Assembly: GCA_050246115.1 (NCBI GenBank)
Contig: JBFWWP010000010.1
Location: 62,001 to 126,000 of the forward strand
DNA length: 64,000 bases
Direction: 5' to 3'
Source of the DNA: JBFWWP01 sp050246115
GTDB lineage: Bacteria > Planctomycetota > UBA8108 > UBA1146 > JAJFFE01
Shown here: positions 55,583 through 64,000 of the stretch, one piece after another
Layout: each line of letters opens with the position of its first letter
Numbering within the stretch: the first letter of the stretch is position 1
Program-made: the position numbers and the translations under genes
Notes under the pieces: model-generated
Seen by the model: the letters and a program-made list of their open reading frames with translations, nothing else
What the model was told of the DNA's origin: nothing
Database searches by the model: none

Positions 55583-55708
55583 GTGGGAGGCGTGGGACTG
55601 GGGTGGTTCGCGGTGGGGCCCGTGGCGCTAGGCGGATGCGGACAGGCTGTCCGCATCGGCTTGGCGCCACGGAACCTCGACACGCCACCCGCGCCCCACG
55701 CCTCCCAC
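55583..55708. repeat. REP-like double palindrome, copy D
   Basis: Two inverted arms meet at a perfect 23-bp palindrome: GATGCGGACAG, one central G (55646), CTGTCCGCATC. The outer arms are the inverted pair GTGGGAGGCGTGGG (55583-55596) and CCCACGCCTCCCAC (55695-55708), so the whole 126 bp is an imperfect palindrome. The left arm matches the reverse complement of copy C almost base for base. This back-to-back form resembles a REPIN, the unit RAYTs are thought to move. Confidence 0.85.
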
Positions 55709-55789
55709 GGTCTGCCGCGTTTCGCCTTTCCTCCCTTCCGGGGCGAGTGAAGCCGCGCAGCGATGTTCTTCTGGACCGGGTTGGTCTTA

Positions 55790-55964
55790 GGAGTCGCCCA
55801 AGAATAACTTCACCCTCTTGCTCGTCGCTTCGGGCCATCTTCGACCGATCCGAAAACCTCGAAATCCTCACCGGGGGGCTACGCCTCCGGTTCCGAGCTT
55901 TCCGGATCGGCCGAATCTGACCCAAATCGACGGCAAGGTGTCGAAGTCACTCTTGGGCGACTCC
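55790..55964 (-). mobile_element. MITE-like element, copy 2
   Basis: 175 bp with the same inverted ends as copy 1 (GGAGTCGCCCAAGAATAACT on the left; right end GGAGTCGCCCAAGAGTGACT read inward), flanked by TTA on both sides (55787-55789 and 55965-55967). It is inverted relative to copy 1; the inner sequence aligns throughout, with a 6-bp length difference. It inserted five bases past the stop of the sigma gene and left that gene intact. Confidence 0.85.
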
Positions 55965-55972
55965 TTAGTGCT

Positions 55973-56656
55973 TTAGCCGAGCAGTGCGAGTAGTTCCGCG
56001 CACTCGCGCTCGATCTCGGCGGGGGAGCGTGGATTGTGGAAGGATACGACTTCGAACAGGGCTTCCTTGAACTCTTGGCGCGCGCGCGCCGCTTCGCGGT
56101 AGAGCCACTGGATGTCGACGTTCCACAGCTCGGCGATCTCCCCGAACGAGAGGTCGTCGCGAAACCGCAGTTCCAGCAAGTTCACCCGGCGCTCGGCGTC
56201 CGCGCCTTGTTGCTTGGCTCGCGCTTGTTGACGCGCGGCGGCTTGGCGCAGGATCGACTCGAGCCAGCTGCGGTCGAAGACCTGCGACAGTGTGGCTTCG
56301 TCGGCCGGGAGTTCCGCGGGATCAACGTTCTCGGCACCGGTTCGTGCGCGTTGTCGGCCGTGGCGTGTCTCGAAGCGTAACGCGACGTTGCGGGTGACGC
56401 CGTACAGAAAGGCGCGAAAGCCACCGGGGTACTGACCGTCGACCTTGTCGAGTAGCCCGCCTTGGCGGAAGCACTCGAGAAAGAGCTCTTGGATCGCGTC
56501 GTCGATTTGCTGGAGGCAATGAGATCTGCGCCAACGGTGGCACAGGTACGCGCGCACGGCCGGTGCGTAGTTGCGGGCGAACTCTTCGCGCGCGCCGGGT
56601 ACGTCGTTGGCGGCGTCGTCCACCAGGAACCAGCAGGTGGTATCGAAACGGTTCAT
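55973..56656 (-). CDS. ECF sigma factor
   Basis: 227 residues from the ATG at 56656. Region 2 is present (EEFARNYAPAVRAYLCHRWR, DDAIQELFLECFRQGGLLDK), then GFRAFLYGVTRNVALRFE, and region 4 (LLELRFRDDLSFGEIAELWN, then VDIQWLYREAARARQEFKEAL). This pattern is usual for planctomycete ECF sigma factors linked to kinases. It is 35 bases downstream of a Ser/Thr kinase gene and probably co-transcribed, with no anti-sigma gene. The kinase is therefore the likely controller. Confidence 0.88.
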   Translation of the reverse strand: MNRFDTTCWFLVDDAANDVPGAREEFARNYAPAVRAYLCHRWRRSHCLQQIDDAIQELFLECFRQGGLLDKVDGQYPGGFRAFLYGVTRNVALRFETRHGRQRARTGAENVDPAELPADEATLSQVFDRSWLESILRQAAARQQARAKQQGADAERRVNLLELRFRDDLSFGEIAELWNVDIQWLYREAARARQEFKEALFEVVSFHNPRSPAEIERECAELLALLG

Positions 56657-56691
56657 CGCTTAGGTCTCGTCTTCGGCGGAGCGCGCCTCGA

Positions 56692-59600
56692 TCAGGGATT
56701 CGAGCCTGCACCTCTCGGAGCCTCAGTGCCTTCTTCCTCAGCGTACCGTCGTGCTTCGGCGAGCCTTCGCTCCACATCTTGCCACAAGAGCAGGTACGAT
56801 CGGCGCTCGGCGTCGGGCAGCCGCTCGAGGAACTTCGAATCACGGATCGCGTGGAGGTCGGGCTCGGCTTGCCAGCGTTCGAGCCGGACCGCCAGGTCGT
56901 TCCACGCCGAGGCCTCGGTTGGCGCGGGGAGGTCGGCGAGGGCTTCACCCAGCCACTGCGCCGCACGGCCCCGCCAGTGTGCCGCGTCCGCGCCGCTCGC
57001 GGTATCGCTGCCGCGCGGCAACCGCCCAGCGAATGCGGCAGCCTTGGCCGCCGCAATCCGGAAGTCCGCTCCGGCCGCGCTCCCACCCGTGGTCTCCCGC
57101 GCCATCTCGAAGTAGCGGGCACACTGCGCCTTGAAGCTTGGTTCGCACAGTCGAGCTGCCGCCAGTGCGAGCTCGATGCGTTGCCCCTCGGCCAAGTCGC
57201 GGGCATCCAGCCGGTCCTGCATGGCGACTACCTCGCGCACCGTCTCGAGCCACTGAGCCGAGTCGTGCGCCCACTTCCAGTTCTCCTTGCCCAACCGGTG
57301 GCCGGTCGCGAGGCTCACCGCCGCAGCGTGCGGGTGGCCCAGCTCGAGGAGGGCCAGGGCAAGGTTGCAGTGTGCGTGCGCGAAGTCCGGATAGAGCCGA
57401 ATCGCCTCGCGGTACGCACTCTCCGCTTCGCGATAGTCACCCCAACGCACGTAGCATACGCCGAGCCAGAACCAACCCCACTGGTGGGTCGGGGCGACGG
57501 CCAGCAGCGACCGGTAGGCTTCGGTCGCCTCCTCCCAGCGCTCCTGACCACGAAACACCGAAGCACGCCGGTCGCGCGGGACCGCAGCCATCGGATCGAC
57601 TTCGATCGCGCGCTCGAAATAGCGGAGTGCTTCCTCGTAGCGCTTGGCTCGAAGCATCTCGTTTCCGAAGCTGGTGTACGCGGCCGCCGACTCCGGGCGC
57701 CGCCGGATCGTCTCTCCGAAGGCGCGCATGGCCGCATCCTGACGGTTCGTCCGACTGAGAGCGCGGGCCCAACCGGTGCGTGCCGGAACGCTATCCGGTC
57801 GCAGGGCGACGGCCGTCGCGTAGTAGGGCAAGCTCTCCTCCCAGCGCGGTGGCTCGCAGAGACGCAAGTACTCGGCGAGTTCGAAGTTGATCGCGAAGTC
57901 GTCCGGGCTGCGTTGGTGCGCCCGCGAGAAGAACCACTCGATCGGTGCACGGTCGACGCTCACGGACTCGCGGCCGGCGCCTCCCGAGCCGAGTGCCGCT
58001 GCGAGCAACAGCAGGGTCGAGGCGGGGGCCTCGACTTCTGCGTCCCGATGCGCGAGCGCGCGGATGGCCGCGAGGTCGCGCTCGATGACGAGTCGGCGCA
58101 ACTCGCTGCGCTGCTCGTCGCTGTCGGCGAGCTGCGCAACTCGCAGGAGCTCACGCCCGCTTTCCGCCTGCCGCGCATCGCCGCCGAGGCGGGCCGCCGC
58201 CCATCGATCGAGCGCGCCGACGATCGCGTCGGCGATACCGCTCGCCGCGATCTGGCGCGCGGCTTCGACCGGGTCGAGCGCCTCCACGGCGATGCCGAAT
58301 TCTCGGAAGGCGCTTGCGAACTCGCGCTCGACGGCTTCGAGCTTCGAGGTTCTCAGGAGTTCACGCTCCTCGGGGACTCCGGCCTCGGAGTTCGTGCGCT
58401 CGAGTCGATCGAGCATGGCGTGCATGCGCGATTCTTGTTCCGCGACTTCGGCGATGTCGTCCGCGAGCGCGCGCGCCTCGTCGACCAAAGCGGGATCTCC
58501 GAACTCGAGCGCGCGCGCTTCCGTTTCGTGCGCGATCGCGAGCGCGAGTTCCCACTTCGAGAAGTCGCCGGCCCAGGCTTCGTCGCGGAGCTCCCGGGCT
58601 CGGCTCAGGGAAGTGCGGATGTCCGTCGCCGTCGTCTCGCGGTGCGAACGGCGCTGCTGGTCGAGGAACAGGAAACTGCCCGCACTGACGAGGACGAGCG
58701 CGACCACGCACACGGCCGTGACTGTCGCGAGGCGCCGGCGCTTGTGGGCTTCGTCCGCGCGCACTCGCGCTCCCGCTGCGTCGAGCTCCGCGGCCCGTGC
58801 TCGCGTTTCGAGGGACGTGGAGTAGGCTCGCAGTTCGCGGGCGACCAAGCCTGCGTTGCGTAGGCGCCCACGCGGATCGGCGACAAGGCACGACCGCGCG
58901 ATCCGCACGAGTTCTGGATCGGCTCCGGACGCATCGATGCGTTGGAACACCGGCTCCATGTCACCCTGCCGCGCGTTCGCATGAATGGCGGCGGCGGTTT
59001 CGCCGAGGAAGGGTGGCTCGCCGGTCAGAATCTCACAGAGGATCGCCCCGAGCCCGAAGACGTCCGCGCGCTCGTCCAGGTCATCGATCAGCCCGCGCGC
59101 TTGTTCGGGCGCCATGTAGGCCGGGGTGCCCACGACGCTGCCGACGAGAGAATCCGAGGCCGACCCGGCAGGGCTCGACGTTCGCAGCGTGCGAATGTCC
59201 TCGTCGGTGGCGGTGCCGTGGCTCTCCGCCGGCGACGACTCGACCGTCGTTCGCGGTCGCCGGCGGCGCTGAGGACGGTCGCCCAGTACCTTGGCGAAGC
59301 CCCAGTCCATCACCTGCACCTCGCCGAACGCGCCGACCATCACGTTGGCGGGCTTCGTGTCGCGATGGATCACTCCGCGCGCGTGCACGTACGCCAAGGT
59401 CTCCGCGATCTTCTGGAAGATGCTGACGAAGTAGGAACGACGCTCCGCGGGGCCTTCGCGTTCCTCGAGGAGTGCGGCGAGCGTGCGCCCGCGAACGAGC
59501 TTCATGGTGAAGTAGGGGAGACCATCGTGCTCCCCGAGTTCGTGGATCGGGACGACGCCAGGATGCTGGAGCTGCGAGGCGATCTGTGCCTCTTCGATGA

Positions 59601-60072
59601 AACGGAGCAGCAATTGGGGGTTGTCCTCGTGGCGTCCCTGGAGCACTTTGAGGGCGAGGTCGCGGCCGAGGTTCCGCTCGCGGACCTGATAGATGATGCC
59701 GACCCCACCGCGCGCGATCTCGCCGATCACCGTGTATGGACCGATCTGGCGCTGACCACCCGAGTCCCGCGGGGAACGGACCCTGCTTTCGGGAACCTCG
59801 ACGCAGTCGCGCAGCGTGGGCTGTGGCGACTGGACCGCGCTGCGCCGCAGCCAATCGAGTACGCCCTCCTGCGCAAGCCGCCCACGGGCTGGGCTCGGCG
59901 TCGGTCCGAACGCCACCCGCAACCCCTCCCCGAGGAAGTGGCTCAGCAGAGAGTTGCGGCGGCTCGGGTCGGGGTTCCCGGCCGGCTCGCGTGGGGGATC
60001 ATTGGTGCTGCCCAACCGTGATCTCCGGTCCGTACGACGTGGCTCTGGTCTGCGATCGACCGAGGGGGTCAT
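56692..60072 (-). CDS. Ser/Thr protein kinase with C-terminal TPR repeats
   Basis: 1126 residues from the ATG at 60072 (GGAG seven bases upstream). A disordered Arg/Pro/Ser-rich N-terminus (about 1-110) leads to the kinase domain: IGPYTVIGEIARGGVGIIYQ (Gly loop), LALKVLQG (ATP Lys), GVIHRDTKPANVMVG (catalytic loop), VMDWGFAKVLG (DWG instead of DFG) and VVGTPAYMAPEQARG. A transmembrane helix (LATVTAVCVVALVLVSAGSF, about 470-490) follows, then a coiled-coil and at least eight TPR-like repeats up to about residue 950 (SAAAYTSFGNEMLRAKRYEE, YFERAIEVDPMAAVPRDRRA). HRDxKPxN is intact, so activity is expected. The upstream gene encodes the propeller-hydrolase fusion. Confidence 0.9.
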   Translation of the reverse strand: MTPSVDRRPEPRRTDRRSRLGSTNDPPREPAGNPDPSRRNSLLSHFLGEGLRVAFGPTPSPARGRLAQEGVLDWLRRSAVQSPQPTLRDCVEVPESRVRSPRDSGGQRQIGPYTVIGEIARGGVGIIYQVRERNLGRDLALKVLQGRHEDNPQLLLRFIEEAQIASQLQHPGVVPIHELGEHDGLPYFTMKLVRGRTLAALLEEREGPAERRSYFVSIFQKIAETLAYVHARGVIHRDTKPANVMVGAFGEVQVMDWGFAKVLGDRPQRRRRPRTTVESSPAESHGTATDEDIRTLRTSSPAGSASDSLVGSVVGTPAYMAPEQARGLIDDLDERADVFGLGAILCEILTGEPPFLGETAAAIHANARQGDMEPVFQRIDASGADPELVRIARSCLVADPRGRLRNAGLVARELRAYSTSLETRARAAELDAAGARVRADEAHKRRRLATVTAVCVVALVLVSAGSFLFLDQQRRSHRETTATDIRTSLSRARELRDEAWAGDFSKWELALAIAHETEARALEFGDPALVDEARALADDIAEVAEQESRMHAMLDRLERTNSEAGVPEERELLRTSKLEAVEREFASAFREFGIAVEALDPVEAARQIAASGIADAIVGALDRWAAARLGGDARQAESGRELLRVAQLADSDEQRSELRRLVIERDLAAIRALAHRDAEVEAPASTLLLLAAALGSGGAGRESVSVDRAPIEWFFSRAHQRSPDDFAINFELAEYLRLCEPPRWEESLPYYATAVALRPDSVPARTGWARALSRTNRQDAAMRAFGETIRRRPESAAAYTSFGNEMLRAKRYEEALRYFERAIEVDPMAAVPRDRRASVFRGQERWEEATEAYRSLLAVAPTHQWGWFWLGVCYVRWGDYREAESAYREAIRLYPDFAHAHCNLALALLELGHPHAAAVSLATGHRLGKENWKWAHDSAQWLETVREVVAMQDRLDARDLAEGQRIELALAAARLCEPSFKAQCARYFEMARETTGGSAAGADFRIAAAKAAAFAGRLPRGSDTASGADAAHWRGRAAQWLGEALADLPAPTEASAWNDLAVRLERWQAEPDLHAIRDSKFLERLPDAERRSYLLLWQDVERRLAEARRYAEEEGTEAPRGAGSNP

Positions 60073-60150
60073 GGAAGTGCTCCGCGCGTTGTTTCGCCAC
60101 TGCGTTGTTCGGTCAGCGGTCCTGCTCGACGGTCGGCACCTCACGGGCAA

Positions 60151-60185
60151 GGAGCCTCGCGACTCCTTACGGCTCGCGAGGCTCC
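60151..60185 (-). terminator. Stem-loop between the fusion protein gene and the kinase gene
   Basis: A perfect 12-bp inverted repeat (GGAGCCTCGCGA at 60151-60162 and TCGCGAGGCTCC at 60174-60185) with an 11-base loop lies 29 bases past the stop of the 60214 gene. On the minus strand it is followed by TTGCC, so it may reduce rather than stop read-through into the kinase gene. Confidence 0.6.
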
Positions 60186-60213
60186 CGCCGAGAAAGGTGA
60201 TTCTACCCGGTCG

Positions 60214-63200
60214 CTACGGAGTTTCGCCGACTCTCCAGATCTCGAGGTCTAGGTGGGTTCCATCGAGGGTCGCCGTTACGTAGTCCCCGATCGCACCGAA
60301 CGCGTCCAGTCGCGCCATCCGAACCCAGCCGGCGGGGGCATAAGTAGTGCCCGGCGGAAGAGTGTAGGTGGTGCTGGCCGCGTCCAGCGGCGACAAGGCC
60401 CCGACCACGAAGTTCGCGCCCCAGACGTTGATCCGCAACTCCTCGTAATCGTCGATCACTGCGGTCACGACACCATCGTTCTCGATCCCGTCGACGGCGA
60501 AGGCGCGCACCCGGATCGGCCCCTCGGGACCGACGATCCCGCCAGGCGCCGGGTACTCGACCTCGTCGCAGCGGTCAGGCGTGAACACTTTGCGTACACC
60601 GAAGTCGAGCAAGTCTTGCGAGTCGCCGGTACGGTCTCCCGTTTGTTGCAGGGCCATGGCGATCTCGCGGTCCGCACGCTCGACTACCGCCACGGCGCTC
60701 GAGATGCAGCTCGGGACGTCGGGCTCGCCGAAGGGGTAGCCGTAGCTCAGGTTCGATCCCCACCACAGGCGGCCGTTGCCACCCTTCCAGCCCAGGCGTC
60801 CCGGATAGTCGCCGATGGTCTGCAGCTTGGTGAAGGGGCTGTTGCACTTGGGGGCTCCATTGATGTCGGTCCCGCACAATTGGAGTGCCGGCAGCGTGTC
60901 GCCGAAGAGCTCGCGCCCCATGATCTCACGGAACATCGGGTGCTCCCAACCTTCCATGAGCAGGTTGATCAGGTCTTGCACCTTGGTCACCATGCCGCCG
61001 GCGGGGTGACCGCACACCGTGTTGGGCATGCCGATCGCGCTCGCGCGGGCGTTCATCATGTCGACGAATCGTTCCGAGTCGCCCATGACTTGCAGCGCGA
61101 CTTCCTCGCCGATCGCCACCGACGAGCGGTTGCACGAACGCATCATCATGCCGTGGAGGAGCATGTCGAGAGGCATGGTGTCGCCGGTCGCGAGGAATCG
61201 AATCTCGTTCCCGCCCATGTCGAGCACCGGGCCGCTCATGTCCCACAGCTCCATGTAACTTCCGCCCGTCGTTCCGGCCAGCGACGAGACGTCGATGTCG
61301 TCGAGTTCGTCGACTAGCCCCGCCTCGATGGCCTCGACCGCGAGCAGCAGCGTCATGGTCTTGGTGACGCTCGCGACGTGGACGTGCGGCAGGAACTCGT
61401 TCTTGCTGAACAAGCGACCGCTGCCCGGCCCACCGGCGTCTTCCCATGCCATGTCGGTGACGATCCCGCGGACCTGTTCGAGGACCCGAATGAACCACTC
61501 TTCGTCGTTCGTGTAGCTGAGACCGCTCGCCGACCCATCGAGAAGGTGGATCGCGCCGCAGTTGGCTTCGTCGTCGGTGTCCTTGTTCGGAATGCCAACG
61601 ACGAGGTCGTCTTCACCGTCGGCGTTGAAGTCGCCGACGGCGAGTGCCTGCGCGTAGCGATCGAAAACGACGCCGACACCAGCGGCCGTGTCGCTGCCCA
61701 CGCACCAGTTCTGGTGGTTCATGGTAGCGCCGCTCGGGGTCAAGCCATTGACGCTTCCGAGGATCTGGAAGAACGCGCCGACATCCTCGATGCTCGAGGC
61801 GCTGCACGTCGACGGTAAGCCCTTGCCCGGCGCTCCGACGATCAGGTCGTCGTCTCCATCTCCGTTGACGTCGCCGGTGGCGAGCGCGAAGCCGAACGAG
61901 TCGCTCGTCTCCGCGATGTCGGGGAGGTTTCCGCCGTTTGGATTGAACTCGTCCAGGCTAATGATCTGGTTGCCGACGTGGGTCAGACCCAGGAACGTGC
62001 CGTAGAGGATATTCACGGCCCCGGCGTTGAGCATCGAACCGACGGCCTCGCCCGGAACTCCGATCGCGAGGTCATCCGCGCCGTCCCCGTCGAAGTCGCC
62101 AGCGGCTACCGACGCGCCGAACGCATCTTCGGCCTCGAGCGCACCGAGGATGTCCAAGCCGCCCTCGAACCCGCCTTGCGACACGAAGTTGTTGGCCGAG
62201 AAGCCATTCGCGCTGCCGCTGTTCCCGTAGATGATGTGCACTGCGCCCGCGTCGACCACGGCGCCGACATTCTCGCCGGGCACGCCGATCACGAGATCGT
62301 CGTTCCCGTCGCCGTTGAAGTCGCCGGTCGTGAGGCTCCGACCGAATTCGTCGAAGGGCTCGGCCGTGTCCATGATCCCGGCCGAGTCCTGGTGGAGCAG
62401 CGTGTTACCGGTCGAGGTCAGGCCGGTGGCGGTACCGAACAACACGTAGACCACGCCGGCACTCGAGTTGGGGCCTACCTCGCGCCCTGGGGCCGAGATC
62501 GCGAGGTCGTCACGTCCGTCTTCGTCGAAGTCGCCGGCAGCGAGGGCCCGGCCGAACAAGTCCGAGGCCGCCGACGTGTGTCCGAGCGCCTCTTGGGTGA
62601 ACAGCACGTTGCCGGTCGAGGCGAGCCCGAACGGCGTTCCGTAGATCACGTTCACCGCGCCGCCCGCCGAGGTGGCGCCAATGTCTTCGTATGGAGCGCC
62701 GACGGCGACGTCGTCAATGCCGTCCCCGTCGAAGTCGCCCACGGCGATCGACTCCCCGAGGCGATCGCCGTCCTCGGCTGCGCCGGCGATCCCTGCAGTA
62801 CCCTGCGACCACTCTTGGGTGAACGGCTTGTTGCGCACGCCCGACGTGGAGTCGCCGTGAATCACGAAGATGGCGCCCGAGTCGCTGAAGCCGCCGGCGT
62901 CGCGACGCGGGACCCCGATGACAGCGTCTTGGTAGCCGTCGCCGTTGAAGTCGCCAGTGGCCAGCGCAGTCCCCGCGAGGTCACTAGCGCCTGCCCGAAC
63001 CCGCCAAGCGTTGGTCAGCGCGGGCGTCGCTGGGAACACGCCCTTGCCGTTGGGACTCAAGTCGAGCGAGTTGTCCGTGAGCAGATACGGCTCGAAGTTG
63101 ATGAAGCCCTCGTCGCGGCGCTCCCACACCGACATCGAGAGGGTACCGTCGAGGAGGCGACTGGCCGTCACGAAGCCGCTGTCCGTCACTCGCGCGACCG

Positions 63201-64000
63201 CGTTCGCATCCTGGTCGATGTTGACCGTGTCCGTCCCGCGGATGTTTTGGCCGCCCTGCGATCCTCCGGCGTAAACGATGTGCCCGTCATCCTCGACCCA
63301 GAAGAAGCGATTCTCGAGTTGACCGACGCTGTTGGTGTACGTGAGGACGTACTGGATCCCATTGAGGTGCGAGATCGAGATCGCGAGTTCATCGGCGCTG
63401 CCGTTCTGCGGAATCGCAAAGAGCGGCAGGTTCCCCGAGTCTTCGAGCCCCGTGACTGCCCCAGTAGCCGCGGTCACTCTCCAGCTGACGACGCGCAGGG
63501 TGCGAGCCCCGCCGGCGGTGGGCTCGGCGACGATCACCGTCACGACCTGGTGCTCGGTCAACGTCGGACCCGCGAAGATCGGCCGCACGGCGAGGTCGTA
63601 GCTGAGGACTTCGACGCTGGCGTTCGATCCGTAGCCGATCGTGCCGGAGTTGACGAAGGTGCCGTTCGCGTTCAAGCGTCGGCTGGTCAGAAACAGGTTC
63701 CCGTCGGCCAGAATGGTGGAGGTCACGAACCGCGGCGTCGAGGCCGTGCCGACGCCCGCGAGCCGTTTGACTCGCGGGTGGTGGCCGTCGATCGGTGCCG
63801 TGGTCGCCAGTTCCGTGAGTGCCCCCGCGTTCGAGACGCTCCAACTCGTGAGCTGGTGCTGGGCCCCCGTGCCGGTGACCGACACGACCCGCCCGACTCC
63901 GCCGGTGGTGCTGCCGAGGAACGCGACGTCCACTTCGCGTAGCTGCCCCACGGGGGGTTGGGTCGGGCAAGGCGACGTGACGCAGGTGAGTGCATCCGCG
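60214..64000 (-). CDS. FG-GAP propeller fused to an SxxK serine hydrolase domain (partial, 5' end beyond window)
   Basis: 1261 codons are visible; the frame is open up to the right edge, so the start and any signal peptide are missing. A beta-rich N-terminal part precedes seven FG-GAP blades (e.g. LATGDFNGDGYQDAVIGVP, VGDFDGDGIDDVAVGAPYED, AGDFDGDGADDLAIGVPGEA), with calcium-binding DxDxDG loops. After them comes an SxxK hydrolase domain of the D,D-carboxypeptidase (S11) type: ASVTKTMTLLLAVEAIEAG (61360-61371 codes the SVTK), SCNRSSVAIGEEV (SxN, near 61130) and LGWKGGNGRLWW (K-T/S-G replaced by KGG, near 60780). A beta domain ends the protein. It may bind and trim peptidoglycan or another wall polymer. 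The replaced third motif leaves enzyme activity uncertain. Confidence 0.82.
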   Translation of the reverse strand, partial: ADALTCVTSPCPTQPPVGQLREVDVAFLGSTTGGVGRVVSVTGTGAQHQLTSWSVSNAGALTELATTAPIDGHHPRVKRLAGVGTASTPRFVTSTILADGNLFLTSRRLNANGTFVNSGTIGYGSNASVEVLSYDLAVRPIFAGPTLTEHQVVTVIVAEPTAGGARTLRVVSWRVTAATGAVTGLEDSGNLPLFAIPQNGSADELAISISHLNGIQYVLTYTNSVGQLENRFFWVEDDGHIVYAGGSQGGQNIRGTDTVNIDQDANAVARVTDSGFVTASRLLDGTLSMSVWERRDEGFINFEPYLLTDNSLDLSPNGKGVFPATPALTNAWRVRAGASDLAGTALATGDFNGDGYQDAVIGVPRRDAGGFSDSGAIFVIHGDSTSGVRNKPFTQEWSQGTAGIAGAAEDGDRLGESIAVGDFDGDGIDDVAVGAPYEDIGATSAGGAVNVIYGTPFGLASTGNVLFTQEALGHTSAASDLFGRALAAGDFDEDGRDDLAISAPGREVGPNSSAGVVYVLFGTATGLTSTGNTLLHQDSAGIMDTAEPFDEFGRSLTTGDFNGDGNDDLVIGVPGENVGAVVDAGAVHIIYGNSGSANGFSANNFVSQGGFEGGLDILGALEAEDAFGASVAAGDFDGDGADDLAIGVPGEAVGSMLNAGAVNILYGTFLGLTHVGNQIISLDEFNPNGGNLPDIAETSDSFGFALATGDVNGDGDDDLIVGAPGKGLPSTCSASSIEDVGAFFQILGSVNGLTPSGATMNHQNWCVGSDTAAGVGVVFDRYAQALAVGDFNADGEDDLVVGIPNKDTDDEANCGAIHLLDGSASGLSYTNDEEWFIRVLEQVRGIVTDMAWEDAGGPGSGRLFSKNEFLPHVHVASVTKTMTLLLAVEAIEAGLVDELDDIDVSSLAGTTGGSYMELWDMSGPVLDMGGNEIRFLATGDTMPLDMLLHGMMMRSCNRSSVAIGEEVALQVMGDSERFVDMMNARASAIGMPNTVCGHPAGGMVTKVQDLINLLMEGWEHPMFREIMGRELFGDTLPALQLCGTDINGAPKCNSPFTKLQTIGDYPGRLGWKGGNGRLWWGSNLSYGYPFGEPDVPSCISSAVAVVERADREIAMALQQTGDRTGDSQDLLDFGVRKVFTPDRCDEVEYPAPGGIVGPEGPIRVRAFAVDGIENDGVVTAVIDDYEELRINVWGANFVVGALSPLDAASTTYTLPPGTTYAPAGWVRMARLDAFGAIGDYVTATLDGTHLDLEIWRVGETP

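Larger units (their letters stand above)
55394..55972. other. Intergenic region with REP palindrome and MITE
   Basis: 579 bases between the RAYT gene and the second ECF sigma gene. It holds the REP-like palindrome D (55583-55708), the MITE copy 2 (55790-55964) and a small hairpin (GCCCCCTT at 55537-55544, AAGGGGGC at 55554-55561). No gene was found. Confidence 0.7.

Overview
The window is high-GC DNA from what looks like a planctomycete. The best evidence is three large secreted proteins ending in, or built around, calcium-binding repeats of the dockerin-like RGDxNxDGxxxIADAVxLLxxLF type that are common in the Poly30-like lineages of Planctomycetota. Two Ser/Thr kinase plus ECF sigma pairs and a TIGR02999-type sigma factor also fit. 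The species call is an inference; no rRNA or tRNA gene is visible.

Layout. 1-10 kb: a LysR regulator cut by the left edge, a secreted dockerin protein, a divergent ECF sigma / TPR-kinase / polyphosphate-glucokinase operon, and a secreted VCBS-repeat protein. 10-14 kb: a PIN toxin-antitoxin pair and two sugar-type C-methyltransferases. 14.3-24.6 kb: a purine catabolism island. allB-alc-uraD-uraH-uricase run on the plus strand with overlapping start/stop codons. A citrate-lyase-like aldolase and a three-subunit xanthine dehydrogenase run on the minus strand. Together they take xanthine through urate, HIU, OHCU and allantoin to allantoate and ureidoglycolate. 24.8-35 kb: a secreted hypothetical protein, 3-hydroxyanthranilate dioxygenase, a membrane MutS-like ATPase, a radical SAM enzyme, a site-2 protease, SurE and valyl-tRNA synthetase. 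36-48 kb: an M16 peptidase pair, a transhydrogenase-like flavoprotein, 3-hydroxybutyryl-CoA dehydrogenase, a SurA-like foldase, TrkA-TrkH and an M20 dipeptidase. 48.2-54.6 kb: a small SelW/Rdx gene read through an in-frame TGA, EttA, and a 1307-residue secreted multidomain protein. 54.7-56 kb: a REP-associated transposase bracketed by inverted copies of a palindromic repeat, then a MITE. 56-64 kb: an ECF sigma gene, a second TPR-kinase, and a protein fusing an FG-GAP propeller to an SxxK serine hydrolase, which runs off the right edge.

The most notable signals are: (1) the SelW-like selenoprotein gene with a candidate bacterial SECIS hairpin directly after the TGA; (2) a RAYT transposase with its REP-like palindromes, also scattered at 18.7 and 35.6 kb; (3) two copies of a 175-181 bp terminal-inverted-repeat element with clean TAA/TTA target duplications, one of them 29 bp upstream of the purine operon; and (4) the propeller/serine-hydrolase fusion beside a kinase-sigma pair.
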